Virus record (IMG/VR): IMGVR_UViG_3300045999_001619
Location: 1-33,477 of that record
DNA from: a virus
Direction: 5' to 3' (one strand)
DNA length: 33,477 nucleotides
The notes beneath the pieces were generated by a model that ran no database searches, was not told the origin of the DNA, and saw nothing but the letters and a program-made list of their open reading frames with translations. The first letter of the stretch is position 1, and the number at the start of each line of letters is the position of its first letter. A program made the position numbers and the translations under genes. Of this stretch, positions 20,238 through 28,045 are shown in pieces.

Positions 20238-22136
20238 TTAACCAAACCTTGCTCTTTGCTGAATAGCTGCAATCCTTTGTTGGTTACTCGTTACATCGCT
20301 TTCTACGACATAGCTTCTAATTGCTTGGTTACCTATCGCATTAATAGTTTGGTTACTTAGGTTTGTTGTCGCTGCTTGTGGTTGTGGTGGTGTTATTGGT
20401 GCTGCAGCTGAAACATTCGGAACAGTCATATTAGCACCGCCGCCACCTGTTGAGCCTGGAACCTTTGTTGCTATAATGTTTTTAACCGCTCCAAAACCTG
20501 TTGCTGCTGCAATAGCAGCCGCAGGAATAGAAGCAGGGAACGGCAATTTTAAAGCTTGAGTAATACCTAAGTAAGTATTAATTAATGCAGCAGATATTGC
20601 AAGTGTTTTACCGGCAGCCGTTTCTTTTCCTAAAATATCGCTAACCGCAGTTAGGGCAGACGCAGTTTGTTGTGCTAAAGCTATCTTTTGTTCCGCAGCT
20701 ATTTTATCTATTCTTGCTTCTGCTTCTTTACTTTCCGCATTTGCTTGTTGTATTTGTTGTATTCCATCTAAAGTAAAGTTTTTTGTTTTACCTAAAAATG
20801 AAATTTGTGCATCAAACCTTTTATTATTTTCTTCTTCTTGTTGTGCTCTTTCTTGTTGGTCTAAAGCGTTTAATTCTTTTTGACTTAGAGTTTTTGCGTT
20901 ATTTGCAGCGTTTCTTCTTTTTTCATATTCAGCTAATAAATCTTCTGTAAGTTTCTTTTCATCTGCAAGTTGCTTTTCTATTCTTGCCGATTCTTCTTCT
21001 GCTCTTTTATCAGCTTCGGATTTGGCAGCAGCGGCAGCTTGTTTATCTAAATTTCTTAAAGCTATTATAGAAGTTGCCTTTTTTTCGTTAAACTTACTTA
21101 GTACTTTTTCAGCTTCCGCAATTGCCTTATCGCCTTCTTTTGCAGTTTCCGCAGGGTCAAAGACATAATTCGCAGCTATTTTATTTGCCTTTAGAATATC
21201 CTCTTGTGTTTTTGCTAACCCAAAATCTTTTCCTAATGACTTACCTATACTATCAACCGCACCTAATATAAACCTAATAGGTTTACTTATAAAATCAAGT
21301 ACTCCTGTTAATATTTCTCTATTCCTTCTTGATGCCTGTATTTGCATCTCTTTAGTAGCCTTAGCATTAGCTACTCCTAATTCAGCTATTCTAATAGCTT
21401 CATTAGTTTGCGCAATCTTTAAATTTAAAATATCCTTTTCACTTTTGCCTTGTAATCTAAGTTGATTTGATTGCCCATCTATTGCATCTAATTTTTCTTC
21501 TTGTGCTTCTAAATTTTCTTGAGTTGCTTTATTTAATTCTTCTTGTTCACTACTTACACCGCCTACTAATTCTTTAATGTCGTCCCAATAAGCAACAATC
21601 GAACCAAGTGCAATAACTAAAAGACCGATACCAGTTGAAGCAAGACCTGCTTTAATAGATTTGAATGCAGCAGCCGCCCCAGTTTTTATTGAATTAAAAG
21701 CACCTGTTGCAATAGTACCAAATCTTTTAAAATCTTTAGCAGCATCTGTAATAGTAGATAGTCCCTGCGATAACGCTAAAGCAGATTGTACTTTCAATAA
21801 AGTTTTTTCTACTGACTCACTTTCTACACCTAATAAACCAAGTGCACCTTGTACGGCAGTAAAACCACCAGCAGCAGCATTTGCTACTCCAGCAAGTGCC
21901 TGAAACTTTTTACCCGGGTCAAACAAGTCAGCCGTTTCCCTTGCTTCACTAATCTGGTCTCTTAAACCAGCTACTTTTTTAGCTGCTTCAATAGCTTGTT
22001 TTGAGTAATCGCCAAAATTAGCTTGTGCGTTTATTAATTCTGCATTCGCTTCCTTTAATGCTTTTTTAACGTTACCTATTGATTCAACTGCGTTGCCTTG
22101 TACGTTAATATTTATACCTACGTTCTCTTGTGCCAT
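20238..22136 (-). CDS. Tape measure protein
   Basis: A 632-residue protein with the typical features of a siphovirus tape measure. Helical N-terminus with V-K-K-A-L-K-E-A-N-A-E-L (residues 24-35), an alanine/glycine-rich hydrophobic centre (AAAGGFTAVQGALGLLGVE; KAGLASTGIGLLVIALGSIV, about 160-182, a probable membrane segment), and a long charged coiled coil (about 370-460). A second hydrophobic segment lies near 510-560 (AISAALINTYLGITQALK). It sets tail length and guides DNA release through the membrane. At about 1.5 Angstrom per residue, 632 residues would suggest a tail of roughly 95 nm, an estimate by general rule. It lies after the distal tail genes. Confidence 0.88.
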   Translation of the reverse strand: MAQENVGININVQGNAVESIGNVKKALKEANAELINAQANFGDYSKQAIEAAKKVAGLRDQISEARETADLFDPGKKFQALAGVANAAAGGFTAVQGALGLLGVESESVEKTLLKVQSALALSQGLSTITDAAKDFKRFGTIATGAFNSIKTGAAAAFKSIKAGLASTGIGLLVIALGSIVAYWDDIKELVGGVSSEQEELNKATQENLEAQEEKLDAIDGQSNQLRLQGKSEKDILNLKIAQTNEAIRIAELGVANAKATKEMQIQASRRNREILTGVLDFISKPIRFILGAVDSIGKSLGKDFGLAKTQEDILKANKIAANYVFDPAETAKEGDKAIAEAEKVLSKFNEKKATSIIALRNLDKQAAAAAKSEADKRAEEESARIEKQLADEKKLTEDLLAEYEKRRNAANNAKTLSQKELNALDQQERAQQEEENNKRFDAQISFLGKTKNFTLDGIQQIQQANAESKEAEARIDKIAAEQKIALAQQTASALTAVSDILGKETAAGKTLAISAALINTYLGITQALKLPFPASIPAAAIAAATGFGAVKNIIATKVPGSTGGGGANMTVPNVSAAAPITPPQPQAATTNLSNQTINAIGNQAIRSYVVESDVTSNQQRIAAIQQRARFG

Positions 22137-22142
22137 TATTCT

Positions 22143-24200
22143 TTAATTATATGATGTATCTATTACCTTTAAAAAGGATAACTTAGTTGTGTTGTATTCC
22201 ATTGGGTTAAAGTTTTCGACTTTATTAAGCCTAAACAATACCCCGTCTATCCAAATGTATTTACTAAAATCTAAATTAAAAATGTCTACTATATCAAGCA
22301 GACCAAAGCAAGTTAATAGCTTACTATCTTTGCTTGTTATCTCAGCAAGGTAAGGACTATGAAATGCGTTGAATACATTAGTAGTCGGATAGCTATTAGG
22401 TCTAAATTGTATCTCTTTAGGTGCGCCAAAGTTTATGTCATTAGTAGGGTTAATTGGGTCGTCTAAATGCCCTGCATAACCATAGCTTGTATAAGTAGCT
22501 AAGTTCGTAGTTGTGTTCATAATGTTCCAAGAACCTACGCCCGTTATCTTCTTTGTTTGCATTATACGAATTATGCTATCCATTCTGTCTTCGGCACTAT
22601 TAGTGTTTGACTTCTTATATATTGCAGGAAATACTTTGTCTTGACCTGTTGCTTGATATAAAGTAGATGCAGCAAATATAACTTCTAAAACATCTGTTTC
22701 TTTTACAAAGTCAAATTCAGTATCGTATATATAATCTCCATAGCCTTCGGTGTACTTCTTGCGATAGTTTTCCCCGTAAAAGTCATTGTCCGTTTTAAAC
22801 TTGTAGTTATAATAACGAGCATTAATCTCACTCATTGGCTTTATACTCAATGGTTTTGCCCTGTCTATTTTGTTAGTCCAATCTTCTGCCGTAGCTGAAG
22901 TAGTAGGATAAAAATCCACATACGGACTAATAACAAGTTCCTTGTCGTTAAACTTATTCTCATAAACATAAAGGTTAAACATTTTAACAATGCTCATAAA
23001 GAAATCTCTTTGGAATATACCTTTAGGGATTGTATCGTTTATTGTTATTGTTTCGCCTAAGTTAATTTGAACTTGCGTTGGTGTTGTTGTAGTTAGTTTA
23101 ACCTCTCCTAAAATAATATTTAGAAAAATTCCGTTACCTAATATCTCTACCTGCATAGTGTTATTAGTAGCAAATGAAATACCGCTAACTAAAATATTGC
23201 AATCCATAAAGTTATTAATACTCGCATCAAAATCTTGTCTGCCTATTTGTGCGCCATCTTTTTTTAAGATAACAGAAAAAGCTGGTAGGCTTGGATTGTA
23301 ATTAGTTACATCGCCACGCAAAGTTAATTGTATGTCGGTTGTTATTGTAGGAGTACCTGTATAAGTAAATAGTTGCTTTGTTATATCAAGTGTAAAGCTA
23401 CCTGCCGTTACCATTGTGAACTCTACAAACGTATTAAGGTTTGTATTAATTAGTTGTATATCAGCATTGGCATCTAAACTTGTATTGTTTAACGCAGTAA
23501 TGTTTGTTTGGTTATGTGGTATAATTAATCGTTTAAATAAAGCAGTATCAAAGAATGGGCAGCTAAAAGTATAATCTGTTCCTGCAAATATCTTTTGGAT
23601 ATACTCCTTAACGTACAAAGCAGGTCTAAAGGTTGTGTATTGAAAATCCTTTTTAGCAACTCCATATTGCCCTGTACTAACATTCCCGTAATCAATAAGA
23701 GGATAGTAGTAACCAGAACCACCTGCGTTATCCCAACTCGCACTAATATTAGATACGCTATAAGTATGGTTGTAAGAACTAAAATCTAAATCTTCTAAAC
23801 GTTGATTGCCTAATTGGTTAATAAAACCGCCAAGTTCCCCAAACACGCTGCATTGGTATTCAATAGTTTCTTTGTCTATTACTATCTCTAATATTCGTAA
23901 AGTGCCTTTAAATATCTGCACCTTATCAATAAATATTTTACAGTTAGCTTGTTTAGTTACGTTAAAGTTATAACCTACGTTTGGTAAGGTATTATCTGTA
24001 AAATTAGCATTGTTAAGTTCGAATATATAACCAAAGATTAGGTTATTGTTAGCCGTTCCTGGTATGCTTATTGTCTTACTAAAAGAAGTATTGCGACTAC
24101 CGAACTCACTTACATCATCAATAGCATAAGTAAACTCGGTAGATATATCCTGCAATAAATCAATCTTCCTTTCCTCGATGTATATCTCAGTACTAATCAT
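22143..24200 (-). CDS. Large distal tail/baseplate protein (685 aa)
   Basis: A 685-residue beta-rich protein. The N-terminal part (EIYIEERKIDLLQDISTEFT, VSEFGSRNTSFSKTISIPGT) and later YQCSVFGELGGFINQLGN are typical of a large conserved tail protein in Bacteroidetes phages. It is always next to the tape measure and a Dit-like gene, and is likely a baseplate hub or tail-tip protein. No enzymatic domain is recognised. The stop is followed within seven bases by the tape-measure start, and its start codon overlaps the stop of the previous gene by one base. Confidence 0.75.
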   Translation of the reverse strand: MISTEIYIEERKIDLLQDISTEFTYAIDDVSEFGSRNTSFSKTISIPGTANNNLIFGYIFELNNANFTDNTLPNVGYNFNVTKQANCKIFIDKVQIFKGTLRILEIVIDKETIEYQCSVFGELGGFINQLGNQRLEDLDFSSYNHTYSVSNISASWDNAGGSGYYYPLIDYGNVSTGQYGVAKKDFQYTTFRPALYVKEYIQKIFAGTDYTFSCPFFDTALFKRLIIPHNQTNITALNNTSLDANADIQLINTNLNTFVEFTMVTAGSFTLDITKQLFTYTGTPTITTDIQLTLRGDVTNYNPSLPAFSVILKKDGAQIGRQDFDASINNFMDCNILVSGISFATNNTMQVEILGNGIFLNIILGEVKLTTTTPTQVQINLGETITINDTIPKGIFQRDFFMSIVKMFNLYVYENKFNDKELVISPYVDFYPTTSATAEDWTNKIDRAKPLSIKPMSEINARYYNYKFKTDNDFYGENYRKKYTEGYGDYIYDTEFDFVKETDVLEVIFAASTLYQATGQDKVFPAIYKKSNTNSAEDRMDSIIRIMQTKKITGVGSWNIMNTTTNLATYTSYGYAGHLDDPINPTNDINFGAPKEIQFRPNSYPTTNVFNAFHSPYLAEITSKDSKLLTCFGLLDIVDIFNLDFSKYIWIDGVLFRLNKVENFNPMEYNTTKLSFLKVIDTSYN

Positions 24201-25414
24201 TATCTGAATTGGCTTGTTAAGTATTTACCTACTTCTACTTCAATCTCAAAGTTAAATAGTTTATCCGCACTTTCTAACTTATACTCGTAATTAGTTGTGG
24301 TTATGGTAACAGGGAAATAAGCACCAAGTACTTCCATATAAACAATAGGACTTGATACAAGCTGAGCCAACCACGAATAATCTTGTTCGCTAACCCAATC
24401 GCTAATAAGCTTATATTTATCCTTATGCTGAATAGCATAGTTGAAAGTCGTTTCGTTATATCTGTTATATCCATCTATGTTTGTCATTTGCCCACCTACA
24501 AGCTGCCAGTCGCTTCGCCTGTATGATGCCCTTTGATACTCGCTTGACCTTCTATTAACTAAAGCGAACTTTTTAGTGTCCCAACCGCCAAGCCTATTTA
24601 GGAACTCTAAGTTAAATTGTTGGTATTTAGGGTAGCACTTATGTCTTAATTTTATTACCCTTGTTTGTGCGCCACCTCTTTTTAAATAGAAGTTGTAGCC
24701 GTATGTATTCTCATCTATAATCGTGCCAGATGCCCAATCGTTAATATGCCCTGCTTGTAGGTTAAACATATTGAATTGACCACCCAATGTAATGTTGCCC
24801 GATACTGTATTAGTAACCACGTCTCCGTCTGCTAACACCTCAACCCAAGCTGAGTAACCGCCCGTTGCTATGCGTAGGAAGGTAATGTAAAAGTTATCTC
24901 CGTATTCAAGCGTTATGTTATCTGTATCACGCTCGGTTAAAAAATCGTCTGTAAAGTTTTCTAATAGTAAATTATCGTAATAGTCCGATAACACTAAAGG
25001 TGTTTGATTCTTTGTTAAGAATACATCGGCAAATAATGGCGGCACAAAGTTGTAAGCTGAGTAGCTGCCAGATGCTAAGTTGGTAGTAGTAACACCGCTT
25101 ACTTCTTCGCCTATCCTTACGTCATAATCTACTTTAATCTTATCATTTGAAGCTACAAGTATTGAGTTTCCCGAAGGCTCGAAGTAGTTAGTTACAAAAC
25201 TTCTTACCATTGGAGATGCGTTAAACACACCATAGCTACCTTCTGCACTTGGCGCAGGGAATACTTTTGACCTAATAACCTGGCTTCCGTTTATGTATAC
25301 GTCATAAACAAATTTAAAGTTTGTAGTTCCGCTATTGGTAGAACTTGACACGAACCACAGATTATCGTGCATAGACGAATAGGGTGCAGGACTACTTGTT
25401 ATTGTTATTGCCAT
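24200..25414 (-). CDS. Distal tail (Dit-like) structural protein (404 aa)
   Basis: A 404-residue beta-rich protein. The N-terminal part (MAITITSSPAPYSSMHDNLW, TNFKFVYDVYINGSQV) resembles an Ig/FnIII-like domain. The second half has a distinctive conserved piece: CYPKYQQFNLEFLNRLGGWD, TKKFALVNRRSSEYQRASY. In Bacteroidetes phages this type lies between gp10-like protein and the large baseplate protein and is considered a tail-tip component. It overlaps the gp10-like gene by 23 bases. Specific assignment to Dit is inferred from order. Confidence 0.7.
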   Translation of the reverse strand: MAITITSSPAPYSSMHDNLWFVSSSTNSGTTNFKFVYDVYINGSQVIRSKVFPAPSAEGSYGVFNASPMVRSFVTNYFEPSGNSILVASNDKIKVDYDVRIGEEVSGVTTTNLASGSYSAYNFVPPLFADVFLTKNQTPLVLSDYYDNLLLENFTDDFLTERDTDNITLEYGDNFYITFLRIATGGYSAWVEVLADGDVVTNTVSGNITLGGQFNMFNLQAGHINDWASGTIIDENTYGYNFYLKRGGAQTRVIKLRHKCYPKYQQFNLEFLNRLGGWDTKKFALVNRRSSEYQRASYRRSDWQLVGGQMTNIDGYNRYNETTFNYAIQHKDKYKLISDWVSEQDYSWLAQLVSSPIVYMEVLGAYFPVTITTTNYEYKLESADKLFNFEIEVEVGKYLTSQFR

Positions 25415-26066
25415 TCTCGTTAATTGTTTGTCTTATTTGAATTACTGCATCGCCACCTATTGCGACTGCTATGCTTTCAATAAATTCTTTATTAAATATT
25501 TGTGCTACTGCTTTGTCGAAGTATTTAGTAGACCTTAAACCTTTAGTATGTATGCTTCTCGCTATCGCCCAAGCCAAAGATTTTTTGCCTTGTATTGCTT
25601 TGCTTTCCGCTCCAAGTTTTGTATACTTTTTAACCGCTACCGATTTTAGCTTATTGTAACTCAGCCATTTTTCTATTGAACTTACAGGAACGGCTTTTTT
25701 ACCTGACTTAAAAGCATAAGGACTATTGCTATCCGCCTTCAAGTTATTTGTACCTTTAACCCCTTTATTTACAAAGTCGTAGTATTTAGATGCTTCGCTT
25801 CCTTGTTGATAACCAACACTTAGAATATATCCAGTGCCAAACTTTGTAATGATTGGCAAAGCAGGTTCTGCCAACTTACCAGAACTTGTAATATTTTCCT
25901 TGTCAAGTATTTCGGTAATTTTATCGTTAAAGGCTTGACCATACTTAGCAAGTGTCTGCTCTAATATAGGTAGTTCCCCTTCTTTAACCTTGCCAAAGCC
26001 TGTATCGCCTATGCCTTGTAAAAAGCTATCCCTTAATGCTTGTATTTGTGCTTTTGCTATGCTCAC
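25392..26066 (-). CDS. HK97 gp10-like neck/tail completion protein, GTG start
   Basis: A 224-residue protein with KITEILDKENITSSGKLAE at the start of the core, ILSVGYQQGSEASKYYDFVNKGVKG in the middle, and IARSIHTKGLRSTKYFDKA. The Y-Y-D-F-V-x-x-G-x-x-G-T segment is typical of gp10-like tail completion proteins of Bacteroidetes phages. It begins with GTG at 26066; no ATG precedes the conserved part. A terminator-like hairpin lies just upstream (26090-26122). Its role is to join head and tail or start the tail tube. Confidence 0.7.
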   Translation of the reverse strand: MSIAKAQIQALRDSFLQGIGDTGFGKVKEGELPILEQTLAKYGQAFNDKITEILDKENITSSGKLAEPALPIITKFGTGYILSVGYQQGSEASKYYDFVNKGVKGTNNLKADSNSPYAFKSGKKAVPVSSIEKWLSYNKLKSVAVKKYTKLGAESKAIQGKKSLAWAIARSIHTKGLRSTKYFDKAVAQIFNKEFIESIAVAIGGDAVIQIRQTINENGNNNNK

Positions 26067-26089
26067 GCTAATAAATATAAGGAAGGTCT

Positions 26090-26122
26090 AAAAATAACTA
26101 ACCCCACCAAAATTGGCAGGGT
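26090..26122 (-). terminator. Rho-independent terminator between the tail chaperone and gp10-like genes
   Basis: Minus-strand ACCCTGCCAA (26122-26113) pairs with TTGGTGGGGT (26110-26101), ten possible pairs with two G-U and a tight loop, followed by an A/T-rich stretch with TTTTT (26094-26090). It starts six bases after the stop of the -1 frame at 26128, i.e. after the end of the extended chaperone. Confidence 0.65.
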
Positions 26123-26127
26123 AGGTC

Positions 26128-26400
26128 TTATTTGAGTTTTCTATATTGTTCTTTATCGTAATCGGCTTTAGCCTTTAGGTAGGATAGCGTATTTAAGAAG
26201 TGTATTGTTCTTAGTTCATAGCTTTGGTCAACTGAGATATTTTCGTGGTCGGCAACAGATTTGGCGCAATATTGCCATCCAAAATCTCGCATAAAGTTTG
26301 AACCCCCTTTAGTGCCAACTCCGAAGTCATCCCCTGGTTCATCATCTCCTTGACCAAATAGTCCTTGAAAACTTCTATCCAGTTTCTGTATACTTGATAA
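26128..26400 (-). CDS. -1 frameshift extension of the tail assembly chaperone (GT-like)
   Basis: After the run of nine T (26407-26399; slippery T-TTT-TTT read as GTT TTT TTT) a -1 shift leads into a 90-codon open frame. It contains protein-like segments NFMRDFGWQYCAKSVADHEN and LRTIHFLNTLSYLKAKADYD and ends at TAA 26128, giving a fusion product of about 252 residues. The frame has no ATG near its beginning, covers the otherwise empty 140-base gap before the gp10-like gene, and ends just before a terminator. This is the usual arrangement of the GT extension. Seen in sequence; use of the shift is inferred. Confidence 0.6.
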   Translation of the reverse strand, partial: LSSIQKLDRSFQGLFGQGDDEPGDDFGVGTKGGSNFMRDFGWQYCAKSVADHENISVDQSYELRTIHFLNTLSYLKAKADYDKEQYRKLK

Positions 26401-26885
26401 AAAAAAACAACCGATTGATAAACGTGCATAAACTTTGTCCCTTGTAAATCGTCTGCATATTCGCTATGCTTAGAGGCATCATAGGTATCGTCTACCCATC
26501 TACCATACCAAGTTTTGCGTTGAGGCACAACCATTGAAGCGGATAGCTTATGCAGGTTACCTACTAAATCGGTGCTGAATACTTTAGTTTCAATATATCT
26601 GGCTGCTTTGATTTGCTGCACATCATAAACAAAGCGGTAACGTTTGCCGTTTACTTCGGTGTACTTAACAGGCTTACCTTCAATCTTATCATCTAAAAAG
26701 TTAAGGGTTGCCTTTAGGTTATTAAACTGCCCTACGCTTAAGCTATCGACCTGAGTGTCGGTAAGGTTATAGATAATACCGACAAGCTTACTTTCAACGT
26801 CTAAGTTAGTCCAATCCTTTTCAGGCTTAGTAACTATTGGATAAATCTGTTGGTACTGCCATACTGTTAAATCGTTCCAAGTCAT
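26211..26885 (-). CDS. Tail assembly chaperone (G-like, frame 0)
   Basis: A 224-residue protein starting MTWNDLTVWQYQQIYPIV, with VGIIYNLTDTQVDSLS and AARYIETKVFSTDLVGNLHK, found before tail genes in many Bacteroidetes phages. It takes the place of the tail assembly chaperone upstream of the tape measure. Around codons 160-163 it has nine T in a row, and from there the -1 frame stays open beyond the zero-frame stop (to 26128), as in lambda G/GT. The zero-frame sequence after the T run is therefore possibly the shorter product. It is coupled by ATGA to a small membrane protein upstream. Confidence 0.75.
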   Translation of the reverse strand: MTWNDLTVWQYQQIYPIVTKPEKDWTNLDVESKLVGIIYNLTDTQVDSLSVGQFNNLKATLNFLDDKIEGKPVKYTEVNGKRYRFVYDVQQIKAARYIETKVFSTDLVGNLHKLSASMVVPQRKTWYGRWVDDTYDASKHSEYADDLQGTKFMHVYQSVVFFYQVYRNWIEVFKDYLVKEMMNQGMTSELALKGVQTLCEILDGNIAPNLLPTTKISQLTKAMN

Positions 26886-26998
26886 TGCTTATGTTTTTTA
26901 TCTTGTTCTAATATCTTGTTGCTTTGGTCTATTATCCTAACCCAAACTATTGAAATTAAGGTTGCGAATAGTACTGAGCATAAAATTCCTACTATCAT
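26882..26998 (-). CDS. Small single-span membrane protein (38 aa)
   Basis: A 38-residue protein: hydrophobic N-terminal helix MIVGILCSVLFATLISIVWV, then a charged tail (RIIDQSNKILEQDKKHKQ). Start overlaps the previous small gene's stop as ATGA, and its own stop overlaps the chaperone's start as ATGA, so all three are translationally coupled. Unknown function. It forms a pair with 26995-27075 that mirrors another pair at 27714-27922. Confidence 0.6.
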   Translation of the reverse strand: MIVGILCSVLFATLISIVWVRIIDQSNKILEQDKKHKQ

Positions 26999-27075
26999 TT
27001 TGTCTGGTTGTAAACGTCTCTAATTTCTATAAGCATTAAAATTAGTACAATAACTCCAATTATTGTTAAAATCAT
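26995..27075 (-). CDS. Micro membrane protein (26 aa)
   Basis: A 26-residue protein: MILTIIGVIVLILMLIEI forms one membrane helix, followed by RDVYNQTK. ATGA overlap with the next small gene and six bases after the preceding stop. The tail R-D-V-Y-N-Q-T-K resembles Q-D-I-Y-S-K at the end of the 28-residue protein at 27836-27922. Confidence 0.5.
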   Translation of the reverse strand: MILTIIGVIVLILMLIEIRDVYNQTK

Positions 27076-27081
27076 TTCTTT

Positions 27082-27546
27082 TTATTTTAGTGATACGGCT
27101 ACTGAGGTTGTGCTACTCTTGGCAGGTGGGTAAACTTTTGTTACCTCACCAGTAACTCCGTTGATAATGTCAAGTCCAGAATGAGGCACTTTCTTTAAAA
27201 AATCTTCCATATCCTTTTTGGCTTTAGCTGCACTATTGTACTCGGTCATTATCTCCTCGTATGCAGGACTTTCGCATTTGGTATAATCGTATTTAACTCC
27301 TACTTCACGAATGTTGAACTTAGCACTCATATACTCAAAGTCCTTGCCGTTTAATACGGCTGCTTGTAATACTGCATCTTTATAGTCCTTGTTGCCCTTT
27401 AATGTTTCAAGCATATCCTCTAAGGCTTTAACCTGGATATGCGTTTTTAAAGGGTCTAACTCCCCTGCGTTTAAGCGTTCAATTAATTGGTAGGTAAACT
27501 CAGTCCTTTGTTCTTTTGTTGTTTCGAAGATTTGTTGTAATTCCAT
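27082..27546 (-). CDS. Conserved phage protein of the tail region (154 aa)
   Basis: A 154-residue protein starting MELQQIFETTKEQRTEFTYQ. It is helical and charged (NAGELDPLKTHIQVKALEDM, YNSAAKAKKDMEDFLKKVP) with a basic proline-containing end (GEVTKVYPPAKSS). Proteins of this type occur in several phages of Gram-negative hosts and are uncharacterised; DNA or scaffold binding has not been shown. The longer frame to 27582 lies inside the preceding gene, so I use the ATG at 27546, one base after that gene's stop. Confidence 0.7.
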   Translation of the reverse strand: MELQQIFETTKEQRTEFTYQLIERLNAGELDPLKTHIQVKALEDMLETLKGNKDYKDAVLQAAVLNGKDFEYMSAKFNIREVGVKYDYTKCESPAYEEIMTEYNSAAKAKKDMEDFLKKVPHSGLDIINGVTGEVTKVYPPAKSSTTSVAVSLK

Positions 27547-27547
27547 T

Positions 27548-27760
27548 TTATATTGTTTCTGGTTTGTAGTTATCAATGTCAAAAAAGCCGATTTCTGACT
27601 TATGTTCTGGTCTTCTCATTCTACGCTTAGAAGGTTCGTAACCTTGCTCGTTGCAGTAGGTAAGTATCTCAAGATAGGTTGCATCTATGTTAGACATCAT
27701 TATACTAATCGGTTCACTTGCGTAATATTTGTCTATGTATTCTTTTGCGCTTTGTGTCAT
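27548..27760 (-). CDS. Hypothetical protein (70 aa)
   Basis: A 70-residue protein starting MTQSAKEYIDKYYASEPISI, with TYLEILTYCNEQGYEPSKRR and a basic middle, and an end FDIDNYKPETI. No family is recognised. It overlaps the preceding small membrane gene by 47 bases in a different frame and precedes the 154-residue protein. Base composition and start context look like those of genuine genes here. Confidence 0.6.
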   Translation of the reverse strand: MTQSAKEYIDKYYASEPISIMMSNIDATYLEILTYCNEQGYEPSKRRMRRPEHKSEIGFFDIDNYKPETI

Positions 27761-27839
27761 TGTGTTTAATTAAATAGTCAGTTAATGCTGCCATTACAAA
27801 ACCTGTTGCAATTAGCAGAAGGCAAATAGCGTAAATCAT
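27714..27839 (-). CDS. Small single-span membrane protein (41 aa)
   Basis: I use the ATG at 27839 (MIYAICLLLIATGFVMAALT, one membrane helix, then a basic tail HNDTKRKRIHRQILRK). The longer frame to 27974 has a low-quality N-terminus overlapping the promoter and the 28-residue gene. The start overlaps the previous gene's stop as ATGA. Architecture equals that of the 38-residue protein at 26882-26998. Confidence 0.55.
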   Translation of the reverse strand: MIYAICLLLIATGFVMAALTDYLIKHNDTKRKRIHRQILRK

Positions 27840-27922
27840 TTTGAGTAGATGTCTTGTAATTGTCCAATAAGATAACAAGCTACTAAAAATACGGCTAAAA
27901 GTTGTGCGGTTTCTTTTTTCAT
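27836..27922 (-). CDS. Micro membrane protein (28 aa)
   Basis: A 28-residue frame starting MKKETAQLLAVFLVACYLIG with one hydrophobic helix and an end QLQDIYSK. It is the first gene after the promoter at 27953-27986 and is coupled by ATGA to the 41-residue membrane protein. Confidence 0.5.
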   Translation of the reverse strand: MKKETAQLLAVFLVACYLIGQLQDIYSK

Positions 27923-27952
27923 TGTGTTTGTGTTTGTGGTTAATTGATATAT

Positions 27953-27986
27953 CAAATATACAACCTTTACACATTCAACAATCAAA
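27953..27986 (-). promoter_or_regulatory. Promoter after the large terminase gene, for the tail operon
   Basis: Minus-strand TTTG (27986-27983), 22 bases, then TATATTTG (27960-27953), identical in -7 sequence and spacing to the early promoter at 6353-6387, including the flanking GTTG. The first start codon follows at 27922. Confidence 0.65.
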
Positions 27987-28011
27987 TGGGCAAACTTTTT
28001 TTTAAAATTGT

Positions 28012-28045
28012 GATGAGCGGTAAATATTAAGGATAAGCGGTAAAT
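28012..28045. repeat. Tandem 14-base direct repeat just after terL
   Basis: GATGAGCGGTAAAT (28012-28025) and GATAAGCGGTAAAT (28032-28045) differ at one base and are 20 bases apart. The second touches the terL stop. Possible regulator or terminase site; no further copies were noticed. Confidence 0.45.

Noticed and set aside
23525-23743. Minus-strand 72-codon frame inside the 685-residue tail protein gene
   Set aside because: Nested in another frame of a large structural gene; no spacing or motif support.
26980-27075. Single longer gene joining the two small membrane frames before the chaperone
   Set aside because: They are in different frames and joined by ATGA without a slippery sequence, so two coupled genes are more likely.
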